Shown: positions 1 to 9,376 of the stretch, one piece after another
Position numbering within the stretch: position 1 is the stretch's first letter
Layout of the letters: every line of letters begins with the position of its first letter
Source of the DNA: Brevundimonas sp. MYb52
Lineage (GTDB): Bacteria > Pseudomonadota > Alphaproteobacteria > Caulobacterales > Caulobacteraceae
NCBI RefSeq assembly: GCF_002979535.1
Contig: NZ_PCPB01000002.1
Coordinates: forward strand, 248,001 to 312,000
DNA length: 64,000 nucleotides
Reading direction: 5' to 3'
Position numbers and translations under genes: made by a program
The notes under the pieces: model-generated
Database searches by the model: none
What the model was told of the DNA's origin: nothing
What the model saw: only the letters and a program-made list of their open reading frames with translations

Positions 1-580
1 CGACGCCCAGCGACTTTTTCATCGCCTGAAACACCTTTCCGCCGATCAGCAGGGCCAGAGCCAGAGATGTCGCGGCCCCGGCGGCATAGGCGACCAACAG
101 CAGGGTCGTACCGACGCTGGCCCCCTGAAGCGCGGCGCCGGTCAGGATCAGCCCCAGGATCGGCCCAGCGCACGGCGCCCACAGCAGGCCTGTCGCCACG
201 CCCAGCAGGAAGGAGGGCCAGAAACCGCCACCGGACTGCTGCTCTGCGCTGGCCTTCTCGGTCAGGCGCGAGCCGAGCGCGACCAGAGGCCGGGTTAGCC
301 GATCCGCCAGCGACGGAAACACCAGGGTCAGCCCCAGCACCGCCATGACCGCCAGGGCGATCCAGCGCCCGACCTGATTGGCCTGCACCGCCCAGCCGCC
401 GCCGACCGCCGCCAGCGTCGCCACCCCGGCAAAGGTCAGCGCCATGCCCAGCAAAAGGGGCAGGCCGCTTTTCATGAAGGGCTGGCCCGCCCGCGCGAAG
501 ACAAAGGGCAGCACCGGCAGGATGCAGGGGCTGAGAATGGTCAGCGCCCCGGCCAGATAGGACAAAAGGATCAGGAGCAT
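1..580 (-). CDS. CcdA/DipZ-like thiol-disulfide transmembrane protein (partial, 3' end missing)
   Basis: The gene starts with ATG at 580 and runs off the left edge, leaving about 193 residues. The visible part is a chain of hydrophobic segments typical of the CcdA/DsbD transmembrane domain, which carries reducing equivalents from cytoplasmic thioredoxin to periplasmic thiols for cytochrome c maturation or disulfide reduction. The two conserved cysteines are visible: Cys19 in LSPCILPVLP near the first helix and Cys137 in LLWAPCAGP in the matching helix of the second half. The family is known for this inverted repeat. An AGGACG sequence precedes the start. A DipZ-type thioredoxin-like domain may lie beyond the window, so plain CcdA and a DipZ fusion cannot be told apart. 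Confidence 0.82.
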   Translation of the reverse strand, partial: MLLILLSYLAGALTILSPCILPVLPFVFARAGQPFMKSGLPLLLGMALTFAGVATLAAVGGGWAVQANQVGRWIALAVMAVLGLTLVFPSLADRLTRPLVALGSRLTEKASAEQQSGGGFWPSFLLGVATGLLWAPCAGPILGLILTGAALQGASVGTTLLLVAYAAGAATSLALALLIGGKVFQAMKKSLGV

Positions 581-644
581 GGCGTCGTCCTATGGCCTCA
601 AACCTGGATCTTACGCTGCGAAGAACGCTTCGGATGGCGTCGGG

Positions 645-1715
645 TTACAAGAGCCGTTGCAGGTCGCGGATAGCGGCGCGGGCTTCCTGCGCGAGAACTT
701 CAACCAGCTCAGCGGCCGGCAGGGCGCGGGTCAGGGGCGCGGCCTGACCGGCCCATTGCGGGGCGTAGCCGTCGTCGCCCTGCAGGCTGGCGGCGGCGTT
801 CAACGCCTTGCCGATGTCGTAAGCGTAGGGATAGGCGGCGACGAGCGCTTCGTCGGCGCGCTGCATGAAGGCGTTTTCGATGCCGCGTGCGGGGCGGCCC
901 GAGATCACGGGGCTGACGCGAGTGCGCTCGGCGCGGGGACTGGCCAGGGCCGCGCGATAGGCCGCGTTGGCGGCGGACTCCGGGCAGGAGACGAAGGCCG
1001 TGCCCAGTTGTGCACCCGCTGCGCCCAGCGCCAGCGCCGCCGCGATCCCGGCGCCGTCCATGATTCCGCCCGCCGCGATACTCGGAATGTCCAGTTCGCG
1101 GGTCAGAAGGCGCGTCAGGGGCAGGGTCGCAAAGCGCGGGTCGTCGGCGGGATCGAAGACGCCGCGATGGCCGCCGGCCTCCACCCCCTGAGCCATCACC
1201 ATGTCGATCCCCGCCGCCTGGGCCAGTCGGCCTTCCTGCGGCGTGGTGGCGCTGGCGATCAGGACGCAGTCGGCGGCTTTCAGGGCGGCGATCCTGTCTG
1301 GATCCGGCAGGCCGAAGTGGAAGCTGACCACGGCGGGCTTCTCGTCCAGCAGGACGGCCAGCTTGGCGTCGTCGGTCAGGAAGCTCTGGTAGATCTCGTT
1401 CAGGGCCTCGGGCGGCGCGGCGCCGAACTGGGTGAAGATCGGGCGCAGGCTGTCGATCCAGACCCGGTCACGTGCTGGATCAGGCGGCGTCGGCTTATGG
1501 CAGAAGACGTTGACGTTGAACGGTCGCGTCGTCAGGGCCTTAAGCGCCTGTATCTGACGTCGGCCCCCGGCCGCGCCGACCGAGGCGATGGAGATGGAGC
1601 CCAGCGCCCCAGCGTTCGACACGGCGGCGGCTAACTCGGGCGTCGAGGTCCCGGCCATCGGCGCCTGAATGATAGGCAAACTCAGTCCGAGGCGGTCGGT
1701 GAGGGCGGTCTTCAT
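645..1715 (-). CDS. Nitronate monooxygenase family FMN-dependent oxidoreductase
   Basis: A 356-residue TIM-barrel flavoprotein of the 2-nitropropane dioxygenase/nitronate monooxygenase family, which oxidises alkyl nitronates using FMN and oxygen. Family features seen are the N-terminal QAPMAGTSTPELAAAVSNAG strand-loop, the GVEAGGHRG segment that carries the presumed catalytic histidine, and a glycine-rich phosphate-binding stretch (AAGGIMDGAGIAAAL followed by GAAGAQLGTAF). The reading frame extends upstream to 1751, but the ATG at 1713-1715, preceded by AGGAA, places the barrel start correctly. It is a single gene, divergent from parC. The true substrate is not predictable because many family members have unknown physiological substrates. 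Confidence 0.85.
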   Translation of the reverse strand: MKTALTDRLGLSLPIIQAPMAGTSTPELAAAVSNAGALGSISIASVGAAGGRRQIQALKALTTRPFNVNVFCHKPTPPDPARDRVWIDSLRPIFTQFGAAPPEALNEIYQSFLTDDAKLAVLLDEKPAVVSFHFGLPDPDRIAALKAADCVLIASATTPQEGRLAQAAGIDMVMAQGVEAGGHRGVFDPADDPRFATLPLTRLLTRELDIPSIAAGGIMDGAGIAAALALGAAGAQLGTAFVSCPESAANAAYRAALASPRAERTRVSPVISGRPARGIENAFMQRADEALVAAYPYAYDIGKALNAAASLQGDDGYAPQWAGQAAPLTRALPAAELVEVLAQEARAAIRDLQRLL

Positions 1716-1828
1716 GGCGGGTTCCTGACCTGATCTGCGGCGACCCTCCACAGATAGGCGTGGATCGTCCCCGCGTCAGCCGCGCGCTACGCTAGACTTT
1801 GTCGTTCAGATCACCGATTCGAAGTCGC

Positions 1829-4030
1829 ATGACCATCCACACCCCGACACCTGAAGGCGGCCGCATCGTTGAAGAGCCGATGAGCGAGGCGCTGTCCAAG
1901 CGCTATCTCGCCTACGCCCTGTCCACGATCACCAACCGCGCGCTGCCCGACGTGCGTGACGGCTTCAAGCCGGTGCACCGGCGCATCATGTACGCCATGC
2001 ACCAGATGCGGCTGAACCCGCAGGCGGCGGCGCGCAAGTGCGCCAAGGTCGTCGGCGAGGTCATGGGCGGCTATCACCCGCACGGCGACGCCTCGATTTA
2101 CGAGGCCTTGGTGCGACTGGCCCAGGACTTCGCCCAGCGCTATCCGCTGGTCGACGGACAGGGGAACTTCGGCAACATCGACGGCGATAGCGCAGCCGCC
2201 ATGCGCTACACCGAGTGCAAGCTGACGCCCGCCGCCGTCCTGCTGCTGGACGGCATCGATCAGGACTCGGTCGACTTCCGCCCCACCTATGACGATCAGG
2301 ACGAAGAGCCGCTGGTCCTGCCGGCGGGCTTCCCCAACCTGCTGGCCAATGGCTCGTCGGGCATCGCCGTGGGCATGGCGACCTCGATCCCGCCGCACAA
2401 TGTCGGCGAACTCATCGACGCCTGCCAACTGCTGCTGGAGCGGCCCGAGGCGACGACGGCGGAGCTGGTGCAGATCGTGCCGGGGCCGGACTTCCCGACC
2501 GGCGGGGTCTCGGTGGAAGGCCATGCCTCCATTCTGGACGCCTATGAAACCGGTCGCGGCGGGGTGCGTCTGCGCGCGCGCTGGGAGACTGAGGACCTGG
2601 GCCGGGGCGTCTGGCGCATCATCGTCACCGAGATGCCCTATCAGGTGCAGAAGAGCCGCCTGATCGAGGGTCTGGCCGACCTGATCGAGAACAAGAAGGC
2701 GCCGCTTCTGGGCGACGTGCGCGACGAGTCGGCGGAAGACATTCGCCTGATCCTTGAGCCCAAGAACCGCACCATCGAGCCCGAGATGCTGATGGAGAGC
2801 TTGTTCAAGCTGTCCGATCTGGAGGTGCGCTTCCCGATCAACATGAACGTGCTGGATGCCTCGGGCACGCCGCGCGTCATGGGCCTGAAGGACTGCCTGC
2901 GCGCCTTCCTCGATCACCGCCGCGTGGTGCTGAACCGTCGCAGCCAATGGCGGATCGAGCGGGTCGAGAAGCGACTGCACCTGTTGGAAGGCCTGCGCAT
3001 CGTCTTCCTCAACCTGGACGAGGTGATCCGCATCGTCCGCGAGGAAGAGCAGCCCAAGGCTGTTCTGATCGCGCGCTTCGGCCTGAGCGAGCCGCAAGCC
3101 GATTACATCCTCGACACCCGTCTGCGTCAGCTGGCGCGGATCGAAGAAATGGCGATCGACAAGGAATACAACGCCCTGGCCGAGGAACTGGCGGCGCTGA
3201 AGGCGCTGACCTCGTCCGAGGCCAAACAGTGGAAGGCCATTTCCAAGGAGCTGGAGGCGGTCCGCAAGGCCCTGATCTCGCCGCGCCGCACGACCATCGG
3301 CGAGGCGGTGGACAGCTCGGCCTTCGTGGCGCCCGAGGCCTTCATCCCGCGCGAAGCTATCACCGTCATCCTGTCGGAACGCGGCTGGATCCGCGCGGCC
3401 AAGGGCAAGGTCGAGGACCCGTCGGAGCTGAAGTTCAAGGAAGGCGACAGCCTGGCCTTCCTGGTCCCGACTTTCACCACCGACAAGCTGCTGATCGGGG
3501 CCTCTGACGGGCGCATCTTCACGGTCGGCGCCGACAAGCTGGCGTCGGGGCGCGGCCACGGCGAACCGCTGCGCCTGATGATCGATCTCGACGAAAAGGC
3601 TGAAATTATCAACGTCGTGGCGCACGAACCGAATGCGAAGCTTCTGGTCGCGTCCAAGGCCGGCTACGGCTTTGTCGCGCCGGAAAACGACCTTCTGGCC
3701 CAGAAACGCGGCGGCAAGCAGGTGCTGAACGGCGACATGCTGTCCATGCTGCGCGTGACTGGCGACCACGTCGCGGTCATTGGCGAGAACATCAAGGCGC
3801 TGATCTTCCCGATCGCCGAACTGCCCGAAATGGGTCGCGGCAAGGGCGTGAAGCTGCAGAACTACAAGCAGGGCGGTCTGGTCGATGTTTCGGTGTTCAA
3901 CGCCGAGACGGGGCCGGAATGGGCTGACGGCGGCGGTCGTCGCCGCAACTGGCCCGACTGGAAGGACTGGCTGGGCAAACGCGCGAGCGCCGGTCGCCAG
4001 GGGCCGCGCGGGATGAGGAAGTTCCGCTGA
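1829..4030 (+). CDS. parC: DNA topoisomerase IV subunit A (ParC)
   Basis: This 733-residue protein is the breakage-reunion subunit of topoisomerase IV, which decatenates replicated chromosomes together with ParE, encoded in this window at 17542-19647. The N-terminal winged-helix domain carries the catalytic tyrosine Tyr127 in AAAMRYTE and the [19 protein letters not shown] quinolone-determining region. The C-terminal beta-propeller domain covers roughly residues 490-700. The length and the lack of a clear GyrA box (QRRGGKG type) favour ParC over GyrA, as does QKRGGKQ near residue 630. The ATG at 1829 was chosen over a TTG at 1799 because it directly precedes the conserved start region. Ala88 replaces the serine usual at the fluoroquinolone-contact position. 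Confidence 0.93.
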   Translation: MTIHTPTPEGGRIVEEPMSEALSKRYLAYALSTITNRALPDVRDGFKPVHRRIMYAMHQMRLNPQAAARKCAKVVGEVMGGYHPHGDASIYEALVRLAQDFAQRYPLVDGQGNFGNIDGDSAAAMRYTECKLTPAAVLLLDGIDQDSVDFRPTYDDQDEEPLVLPAGFPNLLANGSSGIAVGMATSIPPHNVGELIDACQLLLERPEATTAELVQIVPGPDFPTGGVSVEGHASILDAYETGRGGVRLRARWETEDLGRGVWRIIVTEMPYQVQKSRLIEGLADLIENKKAPLLGDVRDESAEDIRLILEPKNRTIEPEMLMESLFKLSDLEVRFPINMNVLDASGTPRVMGLKDCLRAFLDHRRVVLNRRSQWRIERVEKRLHLLEGLRIVFLNLDEVIRIVREEEQPKAVLIARFGLSEPQADYILDTRLRQLARIEEMAIDKEYNALAEELAALKALTSSEAKQWKAISKELEAVRKALISPRRTTIGEAVDSSAFVAPEAFIPREAITVILSERGWIRAAKGKVEDPSELKFKEGDSLAFLVPTFTTDKLLIGASDGRIFTVGADKLASGRGHGEPLRLMIDLDEKAEIINVVAHEPNAKLLVASKAGYGFVAPENDLLAQKRGGKQVLNGDMLSMLRVTGDHVAVIGENIKALIFPIAELPEMGRGKGVKLQNYKQGGLVDVSVFNAETGPEWADGGGRRRNWPDWKDWLGKRASAGRQGPRGMRKFR

Positions 4031-4038
4031 CACCAAGG

Positions 4039-4069
4039 TGACGGCGATTTCATTAGGCGGTCGCCGTCA
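4039..4069. terminator. Inverted repeat after parC, possible terminator
   Basis: Nine-base perfect arms (TGACGGCGA at 4039-4047 and TCGCCGTCA at 4061-4069) enclose a 13-nt loop nine bases after the parC stop. There is no T-run, so it is not a canonical intrinsic terminator. It could stabilise the parC 3' end or be an operator for the lemA gene that follows. Confidence 0.35.
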
Positions 4070-4121
4070 GCCCTTGCGATAATCTCGCCCTAGGCCGTTC
4101 CGGCCGGGGCTGGAGATTTCA

Positions 4122-4691
4122 ATGATCACCCTGATCGTCATCGGCGTCATCGTCGTCGTTCTGCTGTTTGTCGTCGTCGGCGCCTACAACAAACTGGTGG
4201 CGCTGGATCAATCGGCCAATCAGTCGTTCGCTGACATCGACGTGCAACTGAAGCAGCGTCAGGACCTGATTCCCAATCTGGTCGAGACGGTGAAGGGCTA
4301 CGCCACGCACGAGCGCGGCACCCTGGACGCCGTGACCCAGGCCCGCGCCGCCGCCGCCGGGGCCACCACGGTCAACGACAAGGTGCAGGCCGAGAACATG
4401 CTGACTGGCGCGCTGGGGCGTCTGTTCGCCGTGTCGGAGGCCTATCCAGACTTGAAGGCCAACGCCAACTTCCAGCAGTTGCAGATGGACCTGTCGGACA
4501 TCGAGAACAAGTTGGCCGCCGCGCGCCGCTTCTTCAACAATGCGGTCAGCGAGTTCAACGCCGTGCGCCGCCAGTTCCCGACCGTCCTGTTCGCCAGCAT
4601 GTTCGGTTTTGGTTCGGACAAGCCCTTCTTCGACGTGGGCGAGGGCGAGCGCGCCGCCCTGAACGCGGCCCCGCCGACGGTGAAGTTCTAA
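4122..4691 (+). CDS. LemA family protein
   Basis: A 189-residue LemA-family protein. An N-terminal transmembrane segment (residues 2-20) is followed by a long helical domain with the family sequence YNKLVALDQSANQSFADIDVQLKQRQDLIPNLVE and a C-terminal segment containing ALNAAPPTVKF. LemA proteins are inner-membrane anchored helical proteins of poorly defined role. They are very often paired with a membrane M48 metalloprotease, as here, where the protease gene begins 6 nt after the stop. A GGAG ribosome site lies ahead of the ATG. Cooperation with the protease in envelope quality control is an inference from the pairing. Confidence 0.9.
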   Translation: MITLIVIGVIVVVLLFVVVGAYNKLVALDQSANQSFADIDVQLKQRQDLIPNLVETVKGYATHERGTLDAVTQARAAAAGATTVNDKVQAENMLTGALGRLFAVSEAYPDLKANANFQQLQMDLSDIENKLAAARRFFNNAVSEFNAVRRQFPTVLFASMFGFGSDKPFFDVGEGERAALNAAPPTVKF

Positions 4692-4697
4692 GCCCCA

Positions 4698-5729
4698 ATG
4701 GCGGTTTTCGGTCAGGCCGTCGGCCTCAAGACCCACATCTGGCAGAACAACACCCGCTCAGCGATCCTGTTGGCCGGGTTTCCGGTGCTGCTGGTGCTGA
4801 TCCTGTTCGGCATTCAGGTGCTGATGATGGGGTTCGGCCTACTGCCCAACTCGGGCGGTAGCCTGTCGCAGGATCTGGCTCTGGCGGCGTCGATGCTAGG
4901 CTGGACCGTGCCGACGGCCCTGGTCGTGGCCGCGATCTGGTTCGTGATCGCCTATTTCGGCAACCAGGCGATGATCGACGCCATGACGGGCGCGCGGAAG
5001 GTCGAGCGCCGGGTAGAGCCTGAGCTCTACAACCTGCTGGAAAATCTGGCGATCTCGCGCGGGCTGCGGACGCCGACGCTGCGGATCATCGAGAGCCCGT
5101 CGCTGAACGCCTACGCGTCGGGCCTGCATGAGGGCAACTACAGCGTCAACGTCACGCGTGGGCTGATGCAGACCCTCAGCCGCGATGAGATGGAATGCGT
5201 CCTGGCGCACGAGCTGACTCACGTCATCAACAAGGACGTGCGGACCATGGTGATCGCCTCGATCTTTGCGGGCATCATCAGCGTGATCGCCGAACTGGTG
5301 TTCCGCAGCCTTTTCTATATGCGGGGCAACCGAGGCGGGAACAACAAGAACGCCATGCCGCTGGTTCTGATCGGGCTGGCCATCGGCGTAATCGGTTTCG
5401 GTCTGGCCGCAGTGATCCGCATGACTCTGTCGCGCACACGGGAATATGTGGCCGACGCGGGGGCGGTGGAGCTGACCAAGAACCCCGACGCCATGATCTC
5501 GGCGCTGAGGAAGGTGTCGGGCCAGTCGAAGCTGCAGGCGCCCGACGAACTGCGCGGTATGTTCCTGGACAATACGGCGGACAAGGCGGGCTTCTCCGGC
5601 CTGTTCGCCACCCACCCGCCGATCGAGAAGCGGATCGCGGCCGTGGTGAAGTTCGCCGGCGGTCGGGACGAGGGGCCGTGGGGACCGACGCCTTCGGTTG
5701 CATCCAGCACGGCCGTTCCGACGACCTGA
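4698..5729 (+). CDS. M48 family membrane metalloprotease, HtpX-like
   Basis: A 343-residue integral membrane zinc protease. Two hydrophobic segments lie at about residues 22-48 and 60-90, the zinc-binding HELTH motif is at residues 171-175, and a further hydrophobic pair follows (about 185-205 and 222-245). The third zinc ligand is expected in the downstream REYVADAGAV segment. HtpX-like proteases cleave damaged membrane proteins. The gene sits 6 nt after lemA, so the two are almost certainly one transcript. It is longer than E. coli HtpX at its N-terminus, so the symbol htpX is not assigned. It ends convergently 3 bp from the bpt stop. Confidence 0.88.
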   Translation: MAVFGQAVGLKTHIWQNNTRSAILLAGFPVLLVLILFGIQVLMMGFGLLPNSGGSLSQDLALAASMLGWTVPTALVVAAIWFVIAYFGNQAMIDAMTGARKVERRVEPELYNLLENLAISRGLRTPTLRIIESPSLNAYASGLHEGNYSVNVTRGLMQTLSRDEMECVLAHELTHVINKDVRTMVIASIFAGIISVIAELVFRSLFYMRGNRGGNNKNAMPLVLIGLAIGVIGFGLAAVIRMTLSRTREYVADAGAVELTKNPDAMISALRKVSGQSKLQAPDELRGMFLDNTADKAGFSGLFATHPPIEKRIAAVVKFAGGRDEGPWGPTPSVASSTAVPTT

Positions 5730-5732
5730 GGT

Positions 5733-6467
5733 CTAGGGCAGTCGCTCCCAGCCCAGGGGCCGCAGCGCCTCCATGGGCCTGAACTTGGCCTTGTAGTCCA
5801 TCTTGGGTGAGCCCTGAACCCAGTAGCCCAGATAGACGTAGGGCAGGCCGACCAGGGCTGCCTGGCGCAGGTGATCCATGATGGCGAACTGGCCGAGGCT
5901 GCGGCGCTCCAGATCGGGGTCGAAGAAGCTGTAGACCATCGACAGGCCGTCATGCAGCAGGTCGGTCAGGCAGACCCCGACCAGATCGCCGGGGCCGTCG
6001 TCGGTCGCGGGCAGACGGTATTCGATCAGGTGGGTGCGGACGGCGGTATCCTCGACCATCGACACATAGTCGGACCAGCCCATGTCGCTCATGCCGCCGC
6101 CGGGGTGGCGGGTGGTCAGATAGCGGCGCAGCAGGTCGAACTGCTCGGTCGTCGCCTCGGCCTCGACCAGATCGCGCGACAGGTCGGCGTTGCGATTCAG
6201 GATCTTGCGCTGCGAGCGAGAGAAGGCGAACTCGGCTACCGGGATGCGAACCGACACGCAAGCCGCGCAGGCCTCGCAGGCCGGGCGATAGGCGATGTTC
6301 TGACTGCGTCGGAAACCGGCCTGGGTCAGGGCGTCATTGACGTCGGCGCCGTCGCTGAAGGGCAGGTTGGCGAAGACCTTGCGCTCGAACTGACCCGGCA
6401 GATAGGGGCAGGGCGCGTTGGCGGTCATGAAGAACCGCAGTTGCCGGGTCGGAAAATGCTGGGTCAC
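5733..6467 (-). CDS. bpt: Aspartate/glutamate leucyltransferase (Bpt/Ate family)
   Basis: A 244-residue member of the bacterial arginyl-tRNA-protein transferase-like family, which transfers leucine from Leu-tRNA to N-terminal Asp or Glu and so feeds ClpS/ClpAP N-end-rule degradation. The N-terminal TANAPCPYLPGQFERKVF segment, the cysteine cluster RPACEACAACVSVRIPV and the C-terminal YWVQGSPKMDYKAKFRPME are family hallmarks. The frame stays open up to an ATG at 6539. I prefer the GTG at 6467 because it gives the usual TQHFPTRQLRFF beginning. If the upstream ATG is used the protein has 24 extra charged residues. Confidence 0.88.
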   Translation of the reverse strand: MTQHFPTRQLRFFMTANAPCPYLPGQFERKVFANLPFSDGADVNDALTQAGFRRSQNIAYRPACEACAACVSVRIPVAEFAFSRSQRKILNRNADLSRDLVEAEATTEQFDLLRRYLTTRHPGGGMSDMGWSDYVSMVEDTAVRTHLIEYRLPATDDGPGDLVGVCLTDLLHDGLSMVYSFFDPDLERRSLGQFAIMDHLRQAALVGLPYVYLGYWVQGSPKMDYKAKFRPMEALRPLGWERLP

Positions 6468-6579
6468 GGCCTTACGTCCGGTCCCGATCGTTTCGGCAGG
6501 TCTGCGCGCGGGGTCGTCATGTTTCGATTTGGCGCGCAACCGGCGGATTTCGCAAGCGCCGTGAGAGCGGCGCTCGCCG

Positions 6580-7479
6580 TCACAGGCTGGTGTCCGTGGG
6601 CAGGACCGGCGCCTCGCGCAGCAGGACGATGGCGATGCGGCGGTTGCCGGCCAGCGACGGGTCGTCGGGATAGAGGGGGTCGGAGCCCGCCTTGCCCGCT
6701 ACCGAATAGACCCGGTCGGCGTTCACGCCCGCCCCCTGCAGCGTCAGACGCGAGGCGTTGGCGCGTTCAGCGGACAGAGCCCAGTCGCCCGCGCCGCTGG
6801 CGCGGCTGGAGCCGGCCACGGCGCTGGTGTGGCCGGTGATGGAGATACGGTTGGGCAGTTGGTTGATGACCTTGGCGATGGCCCGCAGCAGCAACTGGGC
6901 GCGCGGATTGGGGCGTGACGACCCGTTCTCGAACATCGAGCGGCCTTCCTGATCGACCAACTGGATGCGCAGACCCTCGGGCGTCTGGTCGATGATCAAC
7001 TGTTTCGACAGTTCGGCCAGTTCGGGCATGGCCTGCATGGCCTGGCGCAGGGATTCGGCGGCGCTGGCGAAGTCGGCGGCCTCACGCCGGGCGATCTCGG
7101 CGCGCAGGGCGGATTCGCTGGCGCCGGCCAGGTTGGTGCTCTGGCCGGCTTCTTCAGGCGATTGCGGGGCTTCGGGCGCCAGTTGTTCGATCATGGCCAT
7201 GGAGCCTGAGCTCTTGGCGCCGTCGTCGCCCAGGGCGGTGCCGCCCAGGATGCCGCCGGAACCGGAGGTCGAGGCCGAGACGTTGGCCGGGGCGAAGTAT
7301 TCGGCGATGCCGCGCTTTTGCTCCGGGTCGGTCGTGTTGATCAGCCACATCAGCAGGAAGAAGGCCATCATGGCGGTCACGAAGTCGGCGTAGGCCACCT
7401 TCCAGGCCCCGCCGTGGTGACCGCCGGCGGTCACCTTCTTCACCTTCTTGATGAGGATCGGACGATCGCTCGCGGACAT
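6580..7479 (-). CDS. motB: Flagellar motor stator protein MotB
   Basis: A 299-residue MotB-type stator subunit. The short cytoplasmic N-terminus is followed by a single transmembrane segment containing the proton-carrying aspartate, Asp32, in AYADFVTAMMAFFLLMWL. A plug and linker follow, then a C-terminal OmpA-like peptidoglycan-binding domain with ITGHTSAVAGSS. MotB and MotA form the ion channel that turns the flagellum and anchor it to peptidoglycan. No motA is adjacent, as is usual in Caulobacterales. PomB-type sodium stators cannot be formally excluded from sequence alone, but the FVTAMMAFFLLMWL helix is characteristic of proton-type alphaproteobacterial MotB. Confidence 0.9.
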   Translation of the reverse strand: MSASDRPILIKKVKKVTAGGHHGGAWKVAYADFVTAMMAFFLLMWLINTTDPEQKRGIAEYFAPANVSASTSGSGGILGGTALGDDGAKSSGSMAMIEQLAPEAPQSPEEAGQSTNLAGASESALRAEIARREAADFASAAESLRQAMQAMPELAELSKQLIIDQTPEGLRIQLVDQEGRSMFENGSSRPNPRAQLLLRAIAKVINQLPNRISITGHTSAVAGSSRASGAGDWALSAERANASRLTLQGAGVNADRVYSVAGKAGSDPLYPDDPSLAGNRRIAIVLLREAPVLPTDTSL

Positions 7480-7605
7480 GGGCAGGCCAATCTTAACGTC
7501 GTTTGTTAGCCCTGAATCCCACGACGGCCGTTAAGAAGCGGTTGCGGCGCGGTCGTTTCCGAGAGCGGCCTTGCCCGGTGGCGGTCCACGGCTTAGGTCA
7601 GGCGC

Positions 7606-8106
7606 GTGACTGGGTCCTCATCATCCTCCGAATTCGACGCCAAGGCCTATCGCAAGGCGCTGGGCGGTTTCGCCACGGGCGTTTGCGTGGTGACGGCCCA
7701 TACCGCCGAGGGGCCGTTGGGCATTACGGTGAACAGCTTCACTTCGGTGTCGCTGGACCCGCCGCTGGTGCTGTGGTGCCTGGACATCAAGTCGGACCGA
7801 CATGACGCCTTTGCCGGGGCCGAGCGGTTCGCCGTGCACATGCTGCCGGTTGAGGATCAGGCCATGTCGGACCGCTTCGCCTGGGGCGTTTGCACCCTGT
7901 CGGACGACGAGTTCGAGGTCGGCGACCCCGCGCCGCCGCGTCTGCGCAACGCCGTGACGCGGCTGGACTGCGCGACCCACGACCGCATCGTCATGGGCGA
8001 CCATCTGGTTATCGTCGGTCGGGTCGCGGCCTTTGACACCCACCCCGGCGACGCTCTGACCTATTTCCGCGGCAAGTACGGACAGGCCGTCGATCCGACG
8101 GCCTGA
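7606..8106 (+). CDS. Flavin reductase family protein
   Basis: A 166-residue protein of the FMN-binding split-barrel flavin reductase family. The opening ALGGFATGVCVVTAHTAEGPLGITVNSFTSVSLDPPL motif is the typical FMN-binding entry region of reductase components that supply reduced flavin to two-component monooxygenases (DIM6/HpaC type). The start is GTG at 7606. The gene stands alone with no adjacent monooxygenase partner and meets hemB tail to tail. The oxygenase it serves is therefore unknown. Confidence 0.85.
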   Translation: MTGSSSSSEFDAKAYRKALGGFATGVCVVTAHTAEGPLGITVNSFTSVSLDPPLVLWCLDIKSDRHDAFAGAERFAVHMLPVEDQAMSDRFAWGVCTLSDDEFEVGDPAPPRLRNAVTRLDCATHDRIVMGDHLVIVGRVAAFDTHPGDALTYFRGKYGQAVDPTA

Positions 8107-8112
8107 ACCGGA

Positions 8113-9117
8113 TCAGGCCCCCAGCAGCCTTGCCGCCTTGGGCGCGAAGTAGCTGAGGACGCCGGAGGCGCCCGCGCGCTTGAAGGCGTGCAGGGTTTCC
8201 AGGATGGCGCGGTCTTCCTCCAGCCAGCAGTTGGCGATGGAGGCCTGCATCATCGCGTACTCGCCGGACACCTGATAGGCGAAGGTCGGGACCTTGAAGG
8301 TGTCGGAAACCAGCCGGACGATGTCGAGATAGGGCAGGCCCGGCTTGACGATCAGGGCGTCGGCGCCCTCGGAAATGTCCATCGCCACCTCGCGCAGCGC
8401 CTCGTCGGCGTTGGCGTAGTCCATCTGATAGGTCTTCTTGTCGCCGGTCAGGGACTTGGACGAGCCCACCGCGTCGCGATAGGGGCCGTAAAAGGCCGAG
8501 GCGTACTTGGCGGCGTAGCTGATGATCAGGGTGTCCGACAGGCCGTTGGCTTCAAGGGCTTCGCGGATGGCCTGGACCCGGCCGTCCATCATGTCGGACG
8601 GGGCCACGGCGTCGGCGCCGGCGTGGGCGTGGATGAAGGCCTGTTCGACCAGACGCTCGATGCTGGCGTCGTTGAGGATGCAGCCGTTTTCAAGAACCCC
8701 GTCGTGGCCGTGGTCGGTGTAGCAGTCCAGGGCCACATCGGTCATGACGCCGATCTCGGGCGCAGCGTCCTTGATGGCCTTGATGCAGTCGGGGATTAGG
8801 CCGTCCGGGTCGCTGGCGGCCGTGCCGACGCTGTCCTTGATGGCTCCGTCCACATTGGGGAAGAGGGCGATCATGGGGATGCCCAGATCGCGGGCCTCGA
8901 CGGCGGCCTTGGCGGCCTCCTTGGGCGACAGGCGGAAGACGCCCGGCATGGAGGCGACCGGAACGCGGTCCTCGGCGCCGTCGTGGACGATGATCGGCCA
9001 GATCAGGTCGGCGGGCGTCAGGGTCGTCTCGGCGACCAGACGGCGCACCCAGGGCTGCGAACGCAGGCGGCGCGGACGGGCGTAAGGGAAGGCGGCGGGC
9101 TGGAAGGGCAGGGTCAT
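8113..9117 (-). CDS. hemB: Delta-aminolevulinic acid dehydratase (porphobilinogen synthase)
   Basis: A 334-residue HemB, which condenses two 5-aminolevulinate molecules to porphobilinogen in tetrapyrrole (haem) synthesis. The Schiff-base lysines are Lys204 in SYAAKYASAFYG and Lys258 in ALIVKPGLPYLD. The metal-site loop reads DVALDCYTDHGHDG, with aspartates rather than the three cysteines of zinc enzymes, so this is the magnesium type common in alphaproteobacteria. The length is typical. The gene has no clear Shine-Dalgarno sequence. Confidence 0.96.
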   Translation of the reverse strand: MTLPFQPAAFPYARPRRLRSQPWVRRLVAETTLTPADLIWPIIVHDGAEDRVPVASMPGVFRLSPKEAAKAAVEARDLGIPMIALFPNVDGAIKDSVGTAASDPDGLIPDCIKAIKDAAPEIGVMTDVALDCYTDHGHDGVLENGCILNDASIERLVEQAFIHAHAGADAVAPSDMMDGRVQAIREALEANGLSDTLIISYAAKYASAFYGPYRDAVGSSKSLTGDKKTYQMDYANADEALREVAMDISEGADALIVKPGLPYLDIVRLVSDTFKVPTFAYQVSGEYAMMQASIANCWLEEDRAILETLHAFKRAGASGVLSYFAPKAARLLGA

Positions 9118-9376
9118 GGTGCGCTCATAGTCCCCAAGACGGGGTAGGGAAACGGCTTTGGGGAAGGCATATCGGAAACCCGACGCGAAAAAACAGAGTC
9201 CAATTCGTCCAATGAGTCTGAAATCGTCGTGTCGAGAGGCAGAGGTTAGCGCGCGCCTGCGTCATGGACGGACACAAGATGCGGCGCAGGGCGCTGGCGG
9301 GGTGACGTTTCGCCGGGGCTTGGATAGAAGCAGCATGAACGCCCCGTCAGAGGGCCAGAGTCGGGAGTATTAGATC

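Noticed and set aside
579..1634. A 351-residue open frame on the plus strand
   Set aside because: It is antisense to the nitronate monooxygenase, has low-complexity Gly/Ala/Arg composition and no recognisable domain. It is a GC-driven shadow.
1811..4036. A 741-residue open frame on the minus strand opposite parC
   Set aside because: Composition rich in Arg, Gln, His and Asp without any motif, fully antisense to a well-conserved gene. Similar long shadows lie opposite uvrD (22553-24619), nuoG (51413-53311), nuoL (56375-58201) and nuoM (58528-60096).
7480..7605. Possible CtrA site upstream of motB (TTAAC ... TTAG)
   Set aside because: The half sites are about nine bases apart and the second is TTAG, so it does not fit the TTAA-N7-TTAA consensus.
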